This document shows positions 24,786 to 36,609 of a DNA stretch of 64,000 nucleotides, piece by piece. The first letter of the stretch is position 1. Every line of letters begins with the position of its first letter. The stretch is taken from positions 36,138,898 to 36,202,897 of the forward strand of contig NC_092577.1 of NCBI RefSeq assembly GCF_037975245.1. Direction: 5' to 3'. The notes beneath the pieces are model-generated. The model did no database searches and was not told the DNA's origin. It saw nothing but the letters and a program-made list of their open reading frames with translations. The stretch is from Apostichopus japonicus (Eukaryota > Echinodermata > Holothuroidea > Aspidochirotida > Stichopodidae). Made by a program: the position numbers and the translations under genes.

Positions 24786-27700
24786 TAGTTTCAGGGCCGT
24801 ACCTGCGTAGAATCTCTAAAGAGCAGTTGAGGAATTTAGAGAAACATGCATCGTCTAAGTGTTACATTTGTGCTGATTCTGATGTGCCTATACCAGGGCC
24901 TCTATAGAATTTTTGGGGACCAACATGACTCTATTATATTCCATTTATAGAGAAAATTGCAACATTGGCGTTTTTAAAGTTCCGAAAGTAGCACAAATGA
25001 TAAAACTTTACCGTTTCGAAAATGACGGGATGTATCACCTTCGGGTGCTTCATTAGGAAAGAAAAACTGGAAGAAAAAAGTCAATCGCGTCGGATGAAAA
25101 CCAACTTCCTCGTCGTAGCTTTGTCACGTATGTATACTATAGGCCTAAGCATAATCGCTAAGGTTTGGCTAGGCCATAGCGCACAATTAATCCAATATGT
25201 TAGACCTATGCTTTTATATTTAGCCTAGTCATCAGACTGAAATACAAGCATAGCCGTAACGTTCAACTAAGTGCCTGTGGTCTAGCCACAACCCAACTTA
25301 CGAATAGGCTATGTGACTCTCTCATTTACTAAATTCTTGCCTTTTATTGAAATTTTATACAGTTATTCTTTGATATTAAATGTTCATATGTCCCCACCAA
25401 ATTTGACAAAAAATAAGGCTAAATCAGCGCAGACATATGTGAGCTTTTAAAAAGAATACTTCCATTGTAGTTTGTATCTTCTTGATGTGAAGTAGATTGG
25501 ATAATTGAGTATTATGTACAACTGTATTTGTGGCTCTCCCATTAGTGGCAGCAAATTTTGCATGGTCAAGATATTCTTTAACAGTGGCACCAAATTTTGT
25601 AGTTGCAGCACCTCTTGATTGCTCGAAGTATAACATGATACAGTCTAATGCATCTTTATTAAATAAGCTTAACTCAGTTCATTTAATTATTTAGACCTAA
25701 ATTATTATTTTTTTTTTGGGGGGGGGGCTCATTTTGATGATGACCAATTTGAAAGTGGGCATGTTGACATTGATACGTTTAACAATACCGACCACCCTCT
25801 CTCACCGCAAATCAACGGAACCAAGAAGGTCACCTCGAAAGAGATGTTTTACTACAAACTCAAGGACCCCCACAGAAGTTGCAGGGTCGAACATTAACAA
25901 CATTAAGGAACATTAATTTCGACGGTCATTTGTTCAACAGAGCTGTAAGACCCCATTTACATAACAATACCGTCAAGTTTTAATATTTAACATGTATAAA
26001 GTTAGATAATAGGCATATGCTAAATTTAAACTATTGTATATGTTGCACTACAATGTATAACTTTTGTTCAGTTTACAAGGGAAAATGTTCAATTCTAAAC
26101 TGTTACAAATAGTGTTGTTTGAAATTAGGTGTGAACCAACTAGCACTGGCATTGCCGGGAGCAAGTGGGGGCACATCTTTCACCCTAAAGTTAATGTGGT
26201 CATTTTCCATGATTCCTTTCACCTCCCTTGAGATTTAAAGATTTAATTCTTGCCACGTCACTGCAAGTAATTTCTTTATTATAACAGAAGACGACAGTTG
26301 CGGGTGCGCATTCACCCACTTGGAAAACAACTTAATTATCCATAGTTCCCAACCAATAGCAACTTATGTTAAAACATTTCTGTTACATACAGTCAGGGAT
26401 CGATTGCTTATTTTAACAGCTGCATGGTTATGACATACATTTCAGTCATTTAGCTTGTTTAGCTGAATTAACTCATTGGACCATTTCGTATTGGGAGGGG
26501 CTGGGCGGCCAAGAGGAATATTCATGGTCCCATTACAAGAATACAATACCAAAATCTAAATGTGTGTGATAGTTTCCAGGGAAACCCTTTCCTTTTCACC
26601 CCAGCTCCTAACCACGGGCATGGAATATTTATAACCTATTGGAAGTTCTTGTTGAATGGCGGGACTGTTCAAATAATTTTCCAAGCAGCTAATACCTTTT
26701 GTTCTCTATGCCAAGTATCTGTGGAATTTCTACAATACTTACTAATTTTTTAATCGATTTACCTAATATTTAAATACGTCCTTAGCCAAGTTTTGTATAT
26801 TGTCAAAATCTAGGGAAACAATGATTTTAAATTTGAGGTCATTTTCAAGTCACCACATCCCGCCCCTACCCTTTTAAATGTAGCCTAACCCCCACTAGAA
26901 AGTCACTTTCCACTACCTACTCCCCTTGTAGTCCCTATGTTAAGTGTTCTGTTATTTTAAGCTACTGTTTAAAACTATTCATAATTGAAATTATCACCAC
27001 ACTCTACGTCATCCCCTGACCCCTTGTAGGGTCTGACTACGCCGCTGACTGGACACTGGGCTGTAAAATCATCAATAGTATTGGAAATTTAACTTAACTA
27101 CACTTTAAGCATGTAAATTATTGGTTCGTTGTCCCCTTTTGCATTTATATCCACTAGGAATTTCAGCAATTACCGATGGAAAACATAAAACCGAACCACC
27201 CTAACCTATTTCGTTACCCCATTTCTCCACCATGATATACGCCATTAACGGGACATATAGAGGCTAACAGCCTCACCAATTTGGGAAAGAAGGAATTTAT
27301 TTTTTTGAGGAGAATTTATTTCTCAAGCAATATTTAATGTCACCGAACCTGCATACATAAGCAATACATTCGGTACGTTTAACAGGAAATAAGCACCCCC
27401 CCTCCGCCGCCCCTAACACCCCATAGTACTGAAAATGTTAACCAAATCCCCTCTATTCATATATCATCAAATTTGATATTCTAAACACGTCCAGATATGT
27501 AAGCTTTTACATCTAAGTGTACCGACTAAGCGGGACGCCCAGCAAATGGAAAGCAAATTCGAGTTCTCGTAACTCTCTCTATAAAGGAACTGCACACACT
27601 AACTAAGCGTAGCGCCGCTATCAGTTGGCGCGTAGCGTAGCAAGAAAATGTTTGCCAAATTTCCTCCCAGATTGCCGGAAGTGGCACTTTCCAGGCTTTG

Positions 27701-27984
27701 TAAGATGCATCTAAGCATTCTTAATTTTGAGATCTCATTAAAAGGTAAATAAGACAACTTTTATTCGCTAAAATCACTTCGTATATGGGCAAATAGTACT
27801 TTACATTACTTTATAGGCTCTGCTTTATCCATTGATTTGCACAGATAATTGAAGATATAAAAGCACGTTAGGGCATTCTGGCGGTAGCGTATAAATGCTG
27901 ACGGCGAGCCATGTGGGGAATTAAGGTCTAAATTCTTATTCTTATTTCAACCCGGTTGAAAAGTTCTGTTTTTTCATAGGGGAA
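24786..27984. other. Intergenic, no gene recognised
   Basis: Unique AT-rich sequence with a G-run near 25720. The small open frames at 25022, 25424, 25716 and 26562 lack splice context and family resemblance. A fragment of the hAT-like family is annotated separately at 27595. Confidence 0.45.
27595..27735. mobile_element. Fragment of the hAT-like family
   Basis: Carries the family module (actaagcgtagcgccgc, agttggcgcgtagcgtag, caagaaaatg, attgccggaagtggcactt, aggctttgtaagatgcat). No terminal inverted repeats were found at either side, so it is an internal remnant. Confidence 0.55.
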
Positions 27985-28099
27985 GGAGGCGGTGAGCAGA
28001 TGAGAATAAAACATACAATACCTACTAATCTCAACTGAATGTTTGAGCTCCTTTTATGAAAAACACTAGTCATTATGAGAGTGATATAGACCTAGCTCC

Positions 28100-29350
28100 T
28101 ATACGAGGTGTGGGAGGGGGGTGGGGAGACACATATCACATGGCAAATCACTCTAACTTTAACTTTTCAGGCTGAAAAATGTATGAACCAGGACATTGTA
28201 CATTATTTCTTTTGCAGAATGACGTTTACTGTTGCTTGAAACGTCCATTTTTTTAATACATTTTGCTGTTGTATTCCTGATCAGTAACGGCATGCCTAAC
28301 CTAGCAGTTATACGTTAAGTAAGTGTTGATATCGACAATGTTCTAACATTGACTAGCCAACTGGGGTGTATAACTGTATTTCCTTCAATTCCTTGAATCG
28401 CTACTCTAAGGACGTTTGAACAGTGCCTATTTTGCTTATTCGAAGCGTCCAATAACATATGATTCTATTACTTACATTACACATTTTTTGACTCGATGTC
28501 CGCTTAACGTCATCTTAATAATAACATTAATGCCATCGTTGCTAAATTAGGTTAGCGTTGTTACCCGCACACTTGTCAATATACCTCAGTTTGAAAGTTT
28601 GCTTTCTCAGACATTTTGGCATCATCTTACCAACGGGTTTTGTACACAAAGGGGCTTGTTACCATATATTTGATCTGATCCGTTTTCTTCAAAATAGCTG
28701 AGGCAGATAGCTAGGATTGGTATCAAGCTTGCTGAGATACATTGTTTTCAACTTATTTTCATTCACCGGTGGGAATACCGTGCAATTATCCTTAGGTTTG
28801 TGAACGAACAGCTGAGGAGCACGTGCCAATCAGATTCGAGAAGTTTGAACAATTATGAATGAACAAAGAATAAGAATTGTCAGGCATTGATTCGTGCTGT
28901 CGTTTAGCTGTTTAACATTATGAATATTTGTGAATCTGATCGATTTGAAGAAGTAAATGTCAAACTTACCTGTGATGCTTTTATCGATGAGCGAGATCTT
29001 CCATTGCAGATACAGCCAGGATGTGAAAGCTTTGTGCAGTTGTCTGATTCGAACCGTCCAATGGCAAATTCTTCGGCAAGTGGATTCTTATATGAGGATG
29101 CTTATCTGTGGTATTTTAATTAGTTGCAGTGAGTTCCAATCAAATAGTCAGTTTCCTTCGTCAACGAAACTTAAACTGCATGAATATTCAGATGATATTA
29201 GCTATGGGAATAATATGTTTACTCAAACTAATATATACATAACCTTATAAGGATACCATTGCTGCTGCTGCTGGGTCCTACAAATGCTATCAGCAAATCA
29301 TATCCGTTGTTTATAGCCAGCAATAAAGTTCAGATAAACTAATATGTGCA
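28100..29350. repeat. Low-copy repeat R, copy 1
   Basis: Shares ordered blocks with copies at 29838, 31850 and 59540: a G-run before acacatatcacat, a block with gttgcttgaaacgtccat, a block with gaaagtttgctttctcag through ggtgggaataccgtgcaat, and a block from cagattcgagaagtttgaa to cagcaataaagttcagat. Compared with copy 4 it lacks the gtccac(a/g)gcgtttatcac block. No transposase or RT frame seen. Confidence 0.7.
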
Positions 29351-29837
29351 TAAAACCATATTGAACAGTTGTTTTATTTTCGGTTTGGTGCCCGGAGATG
29401 ACGTATTTGTAACAGCCAATCAGTGGGAACCAGGCTGATCGTCTGCCAGTGACAATTTTTTTTCCGTTGGACTTTGGATTGCTGGGCATGTAGGTAGGCT
29501 ACGTTTACACTTCTCTATTAAACTACTTATTAATTTGTAAATAATGAAATTGAAAATAGAACAGCTAATGATATCAAATCATTGTGTAATGGAATATGGA
29601 GCTAATTAATACCTTATTCTTGTATTTTGGTCCATGGTTGTGCCGAGGTTTGGTGCCTGGAATCTTTAGTGGGCAGGGAAGTCAAAAGTTTGTGGATCGC
29701 TGTTATAATGTATTTGTATTTATACAAAGTTATACTGCAAAGGGTTTCTTTTATGCAGTTATTTAATGCTGTTTATTACGTTCCGAATATTATTAATACT
29801 AATATGCTCATAAACACAAAATGCACTTAATAGTTAA

Positions 29838-31700
29838 TCAACGGTCCACGACGTTTATCACTGGATAATGCGAGAACAGTGGTATAACTCAGCCGTAGGG
29901 CGAGTGCATCCGGCGATAGGGTTATATCGCTTGGTGATTGCATTACGTAACGGTTATTGGCTTTAACTACGGATGCATACTTAGTACACTATATACTACA
30001 CCAGGATTTCCCTACTATATCCCCCCCCCCCTCCACACGAACCTTCTGTGGATGTCAGAGTTGTCCACGAACCCCCAACTTTTCGAGACACGATCTGAGT
30101 CATTATTATACTTTAATACGCATAACAGTGCTTCGTAAAAAATCAAGTTCATAGTGTTATATTGTTATGAAAAAAAAAGAGTTTGTCGAAAGGTACGATT
30201 TTTGTAAATTACTAAATTATATGATATATCAGATTTTAGTTCAACAAAAAAGTAGTTTTGACTTTCAGAAACGTCTCACGAACCGCCTGGGATGGACTCG
30301 CGCACCCTCTGAATGTTCATGCACCCCAGTCAGGGAACCCCTGTACTACACTGTGCTATATAGTTACACACTTCCGTCAAGAAAGTAGCAAACTTTTGAA
30401 GTACAATGGATTCGTGGACTTCAACTGTTTAAAACCAGGACAAGAAGCATTACTTCTTTTGGAGAGTGACGTTTACTGTTGCTTGAAACGTCCATTTCTT
30501 ATATACATTTTGTATTCCTGGTCATCAACGGCATGCCTAGACCCAGTAGTTGGACGTAACGTAAGTGTTCCTATCCACAGTGTTCTGACATTGGCTAGAC
30601 AACTGGGGCGTAGAACTGTCTTTCGTAGGTTCAATTCCTTGAATCGCTGCTCTAAAGACATTTGAACAGTGCTTCGTTTGTTGATTCGAAGCCTCCAATA
30701 ACATTAGATACTATTACTAACATTACGCATTTTGGGGGTCTCGATGTCCGCTTAACGCAATATTATTAATATCATTAATCATAATAAATAATAATAATAA
30801 TAACTAAGATTTATGATGCGCTAATTATAAACAAAATAGTTGTCAAAAGCGCCGTACATTATAGTTTGAATAGAAAGAAGCAAAAGCAATAATGCAACAA
30901 TGAAAAATAATTACAAATCAAATTGAAAAAAAATGTTTAGCATAGAGGTAGGCTATAAGTTTAGATTTGAAAAGTGATTTAATAGGTATACATTTTAAAT
31001 GGTTTGAGAGGGAATTCCACAATTTGGGACCAGAAACTGATAAAGCACGGTTTGCATAGGTAACCCCATTGGTTCTAGGTACTAGGAGGGTAATGAATTT
31101 TGATTGACGGGTGACACGCTTGTATTGTTTTACTAGAGAAGTTCGGTAAGGTATTTTGGAGATAACTTGTTATAAATACAATTGTGGATTAAAATAAGGA
31201 CACGGCAAGTCAGATTCGAGAAGTTTGAGCAAGTATAAATGAATAAGGAATACGAATTGTCAGACATTGATTCGTGCTGTCGTTTAACAGTTAAAATTAT
31301 GAATATTTTTGAATTTTGATCGATGTGAAGAGTAAAGTAAATGTCAAACTTACCTGTAAGGCTTTTATCGCTGAGCGAGATCTTCCATTGCAGATACAGC
31401 CAGGATGTAAAAGCTATGTGCAGTTGTCTGATTCGAACAGTCCAATGGCAAATTCTTCGGCAAGTGGATTCTTATATGAGGATCCTTATCTGTGGTATTT
31501 TAATTGGTTGCAGTGAGTTCCGAACCCTATATGGGCAGTTCCTTTGTCCAACACAACTTAAACTGCATGAATATTCATATGTTATTCGCTATGGCAATAT
31601 TGTGTTTATTCAAAGTGGTATACATAACCTTATTAGGATAACGATGCTGTAATTGGTTTCTACATATGCGATCTGCAAATCATATCAGTTGCCAACAAAA
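29838..31700. repeat. Low-copy repeat R, copy 2, interrupted
   Basis: Starts with gtccacgacgtttatcac and contains the gttgcttgaaacgtccat block at 30478 and the cagattcgagaagtttgag block at 31211. About 310 bp found between these blocks in copies 1 and 4 are missing and replaced by a different sequence at 30765-31195. Short open frames at 31316-31652 recur in the other copies and read through non-homologous stops, so they are not supported as genes. Confidence 0.65.
30765..31195. mobile_element. Possible dispersed element inside repeat R copy 2
   Basis: Begins with an ATA/ATT-rich run then aagatttatgatgcgc, and contains gagggaattccacaatttg and gataaagcacggtttgc. It interrupts repeat R exactly where copies 1 and 4 are continuous. 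The wording resembles SINE or LINE tails seen in other marine animals, from memory only. No target duplication identified. Confidence 0.4.
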
Positions 31701-31849
31701 ATCCAGATTACCTTATACGTGCATAATATATGATGCCGTGAAACTTAAATTTCATCAGTAATTACTACCTACAAGAACAAACGAAATACCTACATACATT
31801 AACGGTCCATTTATTTAGCTGCCAACGTGAATTACAACAACCGATGTGA

Positions 31850-32490
31850 TTTGACATTTAAGCAGTGAAAAGTTTGTCGCACTTGTTTTCATGTTACTCT
31901 GTATAAGTAACTTTTTAAAAAAAGTCGCCCAGGAAAGAATCTGGGCACGAAAACCAAACTACCGAACGACTGATCCGCTCTCAACCCCAGTCCCCTTGCA
32001 TCGGGACTGTGACTGTGTGATCATCGTCGGGTGTGCATCACCATTCGAAAGGTAACAGATACTACACATGATCTTTGCCAAAAGGCCGAGAAGCGATAAG
32101 TAACTGCTCCAGTTATTCCTTAACTTGTAGAAATTTTTGAGGGGGTGGGGGGGGGGGGTGACACATATCACATAGCGAAGTAAATATCAAACTTACCTGG
32201 AATGCTATCATCGATGAGCAAGATTTCCATTGCAGATACAGCCAGGATGTGAAAGCTGGAAATATGGCGTTGTCTGATTCTAATGGCAAATTCTGGGGTA
32301 ATTATGTCAGGATCCTTATATGTGGTACTTCATGAGGTTGCAGTGAGTTCCAATCAAATGACCAGTTCCTTTTTCAAACGAACTTAAACTGCATGAATAT
32401 TTAGATGCTATAAGCTCTTGGAATAATATGTTTATTCAAAGTGATATACATAACCGTATTAGGATAACGTGGCAGCATTCGGTTCCTACA
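31850..32490. repeat. Low-copy repeat R, copy 3 (partial)
   Basis: Opens with ttgacatttaagcagtg and catgttactctgtataa as in copy 4 (59546), has the gttattccttaacttgtag and G-run block, then jumps directly to the final block (aatgtcaaa-like to catgaatattta), lacking the middle blocks. Further weak similarity continues to about 32650. Confidence 0.6.
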
Positions 32491-32499
32491 AGTGCGATC

Positions 32500-33280
32500 A
32501 ATACAATATTAACGACAGCAAATCTAAGGAGTTAGTTGTGTTACCAACATTACCTTATACTTGCAGTTCATTTGTCAAACGCAACGCCAATTAAACAGCA
32601 TGAATATTCAGATGCTATTTGCAATCAATTTGTTTGTTATTCGAAGTGTTATACATGTATCCTTATTAGCATAATATTGCTGTAACTAGCTGTGCTTATA
32701 ACATTAATGGGCAGTTCCTTGGCCCACTATTGTATCGCTATGCTAGGTAGAAAAGGTGCAGTCAATCGATAAGTTTGTAAGCCAGTTCGCAAAAATTCGT
32801 TGTCATGCCGCGAATGGTATTTCTTACATATTAAAGCTTTGTTGAAATAAGTTGTTCATAAATTGCTGAAGTCAGTGATTCATAAATTGTTTTTGAGCAA
32901 AAGTTTAACAGAAACTTTATTTATTCGTTTGATAAATTACTAGGCCTGTGTTGTAAAGCGCTATTTGGGGGCCTAGAGGGGCGACCTTAAGCGGGAAAAG
33001 CAACGTAAATGTAAACAACAAAAACGTCCAATTAAGTTGTTTAACTGCAATCTATTCCACAATTCGATAAAACGCCCAAACCACGAGGAACAGGCAGCTA
33101 CAAAAGGATGCAAGGAGCAGTCTACAATCTACAATATGCTTCCTTGCAATTTAACTCGGCTAACTGTAATCCACCAACACTGCAATTAAAAAGTTAGGCA
33201 ATAGCAACCAATCTTCAAGTGCAATATCACTCAGTCCGAAAGACCATTTTGTAACATTGTCATTCCTTTGAACTGATTAT
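32500..33280. other. Spacer upstream of the sulfatase exons
   Basis: No coding exon with sulfatase resemblance was found here, although the gene at 33598 must have upstream exons. The 5' part of that gene is therefore further upstream, outside recognition, or lost. Confidence 0.35.
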
Positions 33281-33282
<2 letters not shown>

Positions 33283-33377
<95 letters not shown>

Positions 33378-33413
33378 TACATATATATACATATATATAC
33401 ATATATATATATA

Positions 33414-33461
<48 letters not shown>
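33283..33461. repeat. (TA)n microsatellite with TATG interruptions
   Basis: About 179 bp of TA dinucleotide interrupted by tatgtatgta, atacata and attta words. It lies 137 bp before the first recognised sulfatase exon. The IYIY open frames on both strands are artefacts of it. Confidence 0.95.
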
Positions 33462-33462
<1 letters not shown>

Positions 33463-33597
33463 CTGGAACGGCGTAACCGATTACTTTTTGCAATCGATGA
33501 CTATCACAGCATGCATATCCGTGTGTTTCTCAGTCAGCTTAAGCAAGCACACGTATGCTACACCGTACAAAATATATGATGTGAGTATATGAGACAG

Positions 33598-33746
33598 CAC
33601 TAATGAAATGAACTCAGCTGTTACCAATGTTATAGATCTCCTAAAGGATTTAGGGCTCAGAGAAAACACTCTGGTAATCTTTCTCTCAGACAACGGACCA
33701 TTTTTAGAGATGTGTGTAATAGCCGGTTTTGAGGGCCCTTTAAGAG
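33598..33746 (+). CDS. Arylsulfatase, internal exon with SDNGP metal-site motif
   Basis: Member of the sulfatase family (hydrolysis of sulfate esters; lysosomal or secreted in animals). After acceptor gagacag (ending 33597) the frame reads TNEMNSAVTNVIDLLKDLGL, then NTLVIFLSDNGPF and GFEGPLRG, ending at GTAAGT (33747) in phase 1. The SDNG motif supplies the Asp and Asn ligands of the active-site calcium in this family. TGA in the same frame just upstream supports the exon start. The N-terminal exons with the C-x-P-x-R formylglycine site are not recognisable in the window, so the gene is 5'-incomplete here or truncated. Confidence 0.85.
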
Positions 33747-34252
33747 GTAAGTTTAAGGTCGTAGTTTAGGAAACCCATATTAAGCTGCACTGTAAAAACT
33801 TTATCTTCTTGATAAATCCATTAGTAGCATGGACTCAACACAGTCATTGTGATTAAGGGAGGTCAACTAGAACCTCATGAGATTTTGTACCGAGTAATAA
33901 ATATGGACGGTATGCAATCATTTTTCCTATCATTAAATTGCGAGATGTTTGAGTTTTAAGAAGTGACAATGCGTATTGAGTGTGCTTAAACTATACAAAT
34001 GATGACGTAACAACAAATATTGAGGAAGCGTGAAAGAAAGGGGAATCACTTTGGTTTGCTGAGTTGTGAAACATTGTAGAAGTACATTGCCGGTCTGCAG
34101 AATACAGCAAAATTGTCTTCTTTACAGAAGCGGAAGCCACTCAACTATTGACATGTTTATTTTGATATGATTTCTTCATAAATGTGGGAGACACAATGTC
34201 AACTCTGTCTTGATGACGTCATTGTCATGTTTCCTTTTGATCTTTACCGCAG

Positions 34253-34559
34253 GTGGCAAGTCGACAGTTTATGAGGGCGGTATTCGTATTCCGTTGATAG
34301 TAAGTTGGCCTGGACAAATTCCCGCAGGTAGCGTATCGCGTCACACGGTCAGTTCCATGGACATTTTCCCAACCATCCTTGACGTCGTAGGTGGGCCTCT
34401 ACCGACAGGTATCACTTACGATGGGAGCTCACTCAAATCCATCTTATACGAAGAATTTCTGATGAGTGAAAAATGGGGGTTTGAAATTCAGTCCCAGACG
34501 GCACCTGCCCATCCGGAGGGGTTGTTTTTCTATTCTGGAGAAATATTGACAGCCATGAG
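34253..34559 (+). CDS. Arylsulfatase, next exon (GGK-EGG region)
   Basis: Acceptor tttaccgcag ends at 34252 and the phase-1 junction restores PLRG-GKSTVYEGG. The exon has EGGIRIPLIVSWPGQIPAG, SSMDIFPTILDVVG, then HPEGLFFYSGEILTAMR, ending at donor GTAATC (34560) in phase 2. The Lys of GGK matches the active-site lysine of the family and EGG(I/V)R(I/V)P is a signature. The block PEGLFFYSGEILTA is typical of arylsulfatases of the steryl-sulfatase branch. The open frame extends upstream of the acceptor but that part is intronic. Confidence 0.9.
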
Positions 34560-35712
34560 GTAATCTCGTGCACGTTTTATTCCTCGTTTCCAACTTTTCA
34601 TTAATTCTTGTTTTGTTTAGTTTTACTATCTTTTGTTATCTTCTGTTTCGTTTAATTGTATTGCTTTGGGTCACGTTTCGTCTCGTACATCCCCCCCCCC
34701 CTCCCCATTTTAGTTTTGCTTGCTTTGAAGTTAGGTCTTCTTTGCTTCAATTCCTGTTCTTTCTATTTTCTTCTTCTTAGTTTGATTTAGATCTACTTTG
34801 TTTCATTTCCTCTTTTTTTGTTAATTTCCTTTAATTCTTCATTTTGCTCGTTTTGCTCGTTTTTTTTTAAGACCTACTGTCACTAATTGTTTCATTCGTT
34901 TCGTTTCGTTTCGACTACATCGAGCACCCTTAAAACGTCGGAGCATTATTTGAATGCACTTGAGAAGGGCGGGGAAGGGCTTTTGCCGCCTGTTTAGAAA
35001 AGTCCTCTGTTAAACTTGATAATTGATGACTTTGATGGGTCAGTAAGAATACAAATAAACATTTTACAGCTATAGGAATACTTCCTTTAAGAACTTGTTA
35101 TACGTTCTAATAACCTGCGGAATGATACGCGTATGGCCAATTAATGCATTGTCGTGCTTCTATGGTATGTGATACAATTATATAACTAAGAAGCAAAAAG
35201 AACCTCATTCCCGGCCCATGCATGTCAAAACCAAACCTCATTAACGATTTAGATATATTAATTAATATCCATTCTGATTTATAAATCATTCATATGTGTT
35301 ACTGCGGTTATTGTTATTTTTAGTTCAGTGGAAAATATTGTAAGCAGCGCTGCATGTCTTTTCTAAGTTTTCTATCAAATTTTAAATGCACCAAACGTTT
35401 CTTTTTCCTAAGAACTTTTTAGAATACATTACTCAACCAATATTAATGCATTAAAACTTGATTAAATTTATAAACGTAATTTAATTGAGAGAAAGAAAGG
35501 AGGGGCGATGGAGAGTAGGTACATTTTAGAGCGCATATTGTTGGTTAGAACGACATGAAAAGTATGAGAAATATTATAACTTAGCTCACTACAAGGATTT
35601 ATATCGCAATTGCACGCAAATATGGAAATGTAGTGACGTCTTGAAATATATTATGGGAAAAATTGATTTCTCCCCACCCCGAACCCAACCCCTGTTTGTC
35701 TTTGTCTTGTAG

Positions 35713-36148
35713 GTTTGATGGCTACAAAGTTCATCTCCGGCTGCAACCTCAACCTCTAACTACCCGGGTAGGATTTGGCGAAGAATGCACAGAGGGCGCC
35801 CCATTAATGGAATATTACGCAGGGTGTAGAGAACCTACTTGTTTTACAACTCAACAAGTTCCAAATGTTTATCTGATTGACGCAGATGTCGGAGAAGGAT
35901 TTCGATTCACCAATTATTCAGAGATTGCCGTTTTCGACCCCGGGTTTGAGTGCAAGATGATGCAGTTGAATTTTGTCCACGTCAGTTCGATTGTGAGAGG
36001 ACCGGATCTGCTCTCATCAACCAATCAAATTGCTGAATTACAACCCTGCTGCACATTACCTGGCTGCCCATGCGCATCATCTGGTGTAAGAGCTAGTGTC
36101 GGAAATCCTGCGTATGTCATTGTCTGCTCTGTGGCTATTCGTCTGTGA
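35713..36148 (+). CDS. Arylsulfatase, C-terminal exon (short-form end)
   Basis: Acceptor gtcttgtag ends at 35712; the phase-2 junction gives AMR-FDGYKVHLRLQP, the usual continuation. Further on lie GCREPTCFTT, QVPNVYLIDADVGE, and the Cys-rich end LQPCCTLPGCPCAS, like other arylsulfatase C-termini. If the frame is read through, it stops at TGA 36146-36148 after CSVAIRL. However, GTATGT at 36112 is a usable donor (phase 2) that matches the exon at 36489, so the last 12 codons may be intronic. Confidence 0.85.
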
Positions 36149-36488
36149 CTAATATTGAGTTCATAAGTAGGATTACGGGGCGACGAAGGAGTGTTCAATT
36201 TTGGGGTTAGGGTGGGAAGTGGTAGGGGCAATAGGATATGTGACAGTCGAATGGATAGGTCAAAGCACAAAGTTTAACTCAAACATTCCGACTAAACGAA
36301 CCTCTCTGTTCAATTCGTATCACAAATTTAATTACTTGAATGCTTTTCCACAAGAGGTCACTTTTTACGTCAATTTTTCATATTTTCAACACCAATGCTT
36401 TTCTTAATAAATACTATGTTCTAAAATGTTCATTTATGAGGTATTTTCTACATAATAATTACACTTTTTTATTTAAACTTGAACAAAG

Positions 36489-36609
36489 AGAACACCCTCT
36501 TTACGAATATGGGCCCTGCCGAGGGTTGTTTTACAATATGCATAGCCGCCAATGGTTTGCATATGAGACACTCGAACATTCCATTAAATTTGTTGAACAA
36601 GGATCATAA
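36489..36609 (+). CDS. Arylsulfatase, candidate last exon
   Basis: After acceptor ttgaacaaag (ending 36488) a frame in the correct phase for the 36111/36112 donor reads EHPLYEYGPCRGLFYNMHSR, then QWFAYETLEHSIKFVEQGS and TAA at 36607. The upstream polypyrimidine stretch (acactttttt) is moderate. I do not recognise the sequence as a known sulfatase tail; it is supported by phase match and position only. Confidence 0.5.

Noticed and set aside
33260-33493. IYIY-rich frames on both strands
   Set aside because: Translation of the TA microsatellite.
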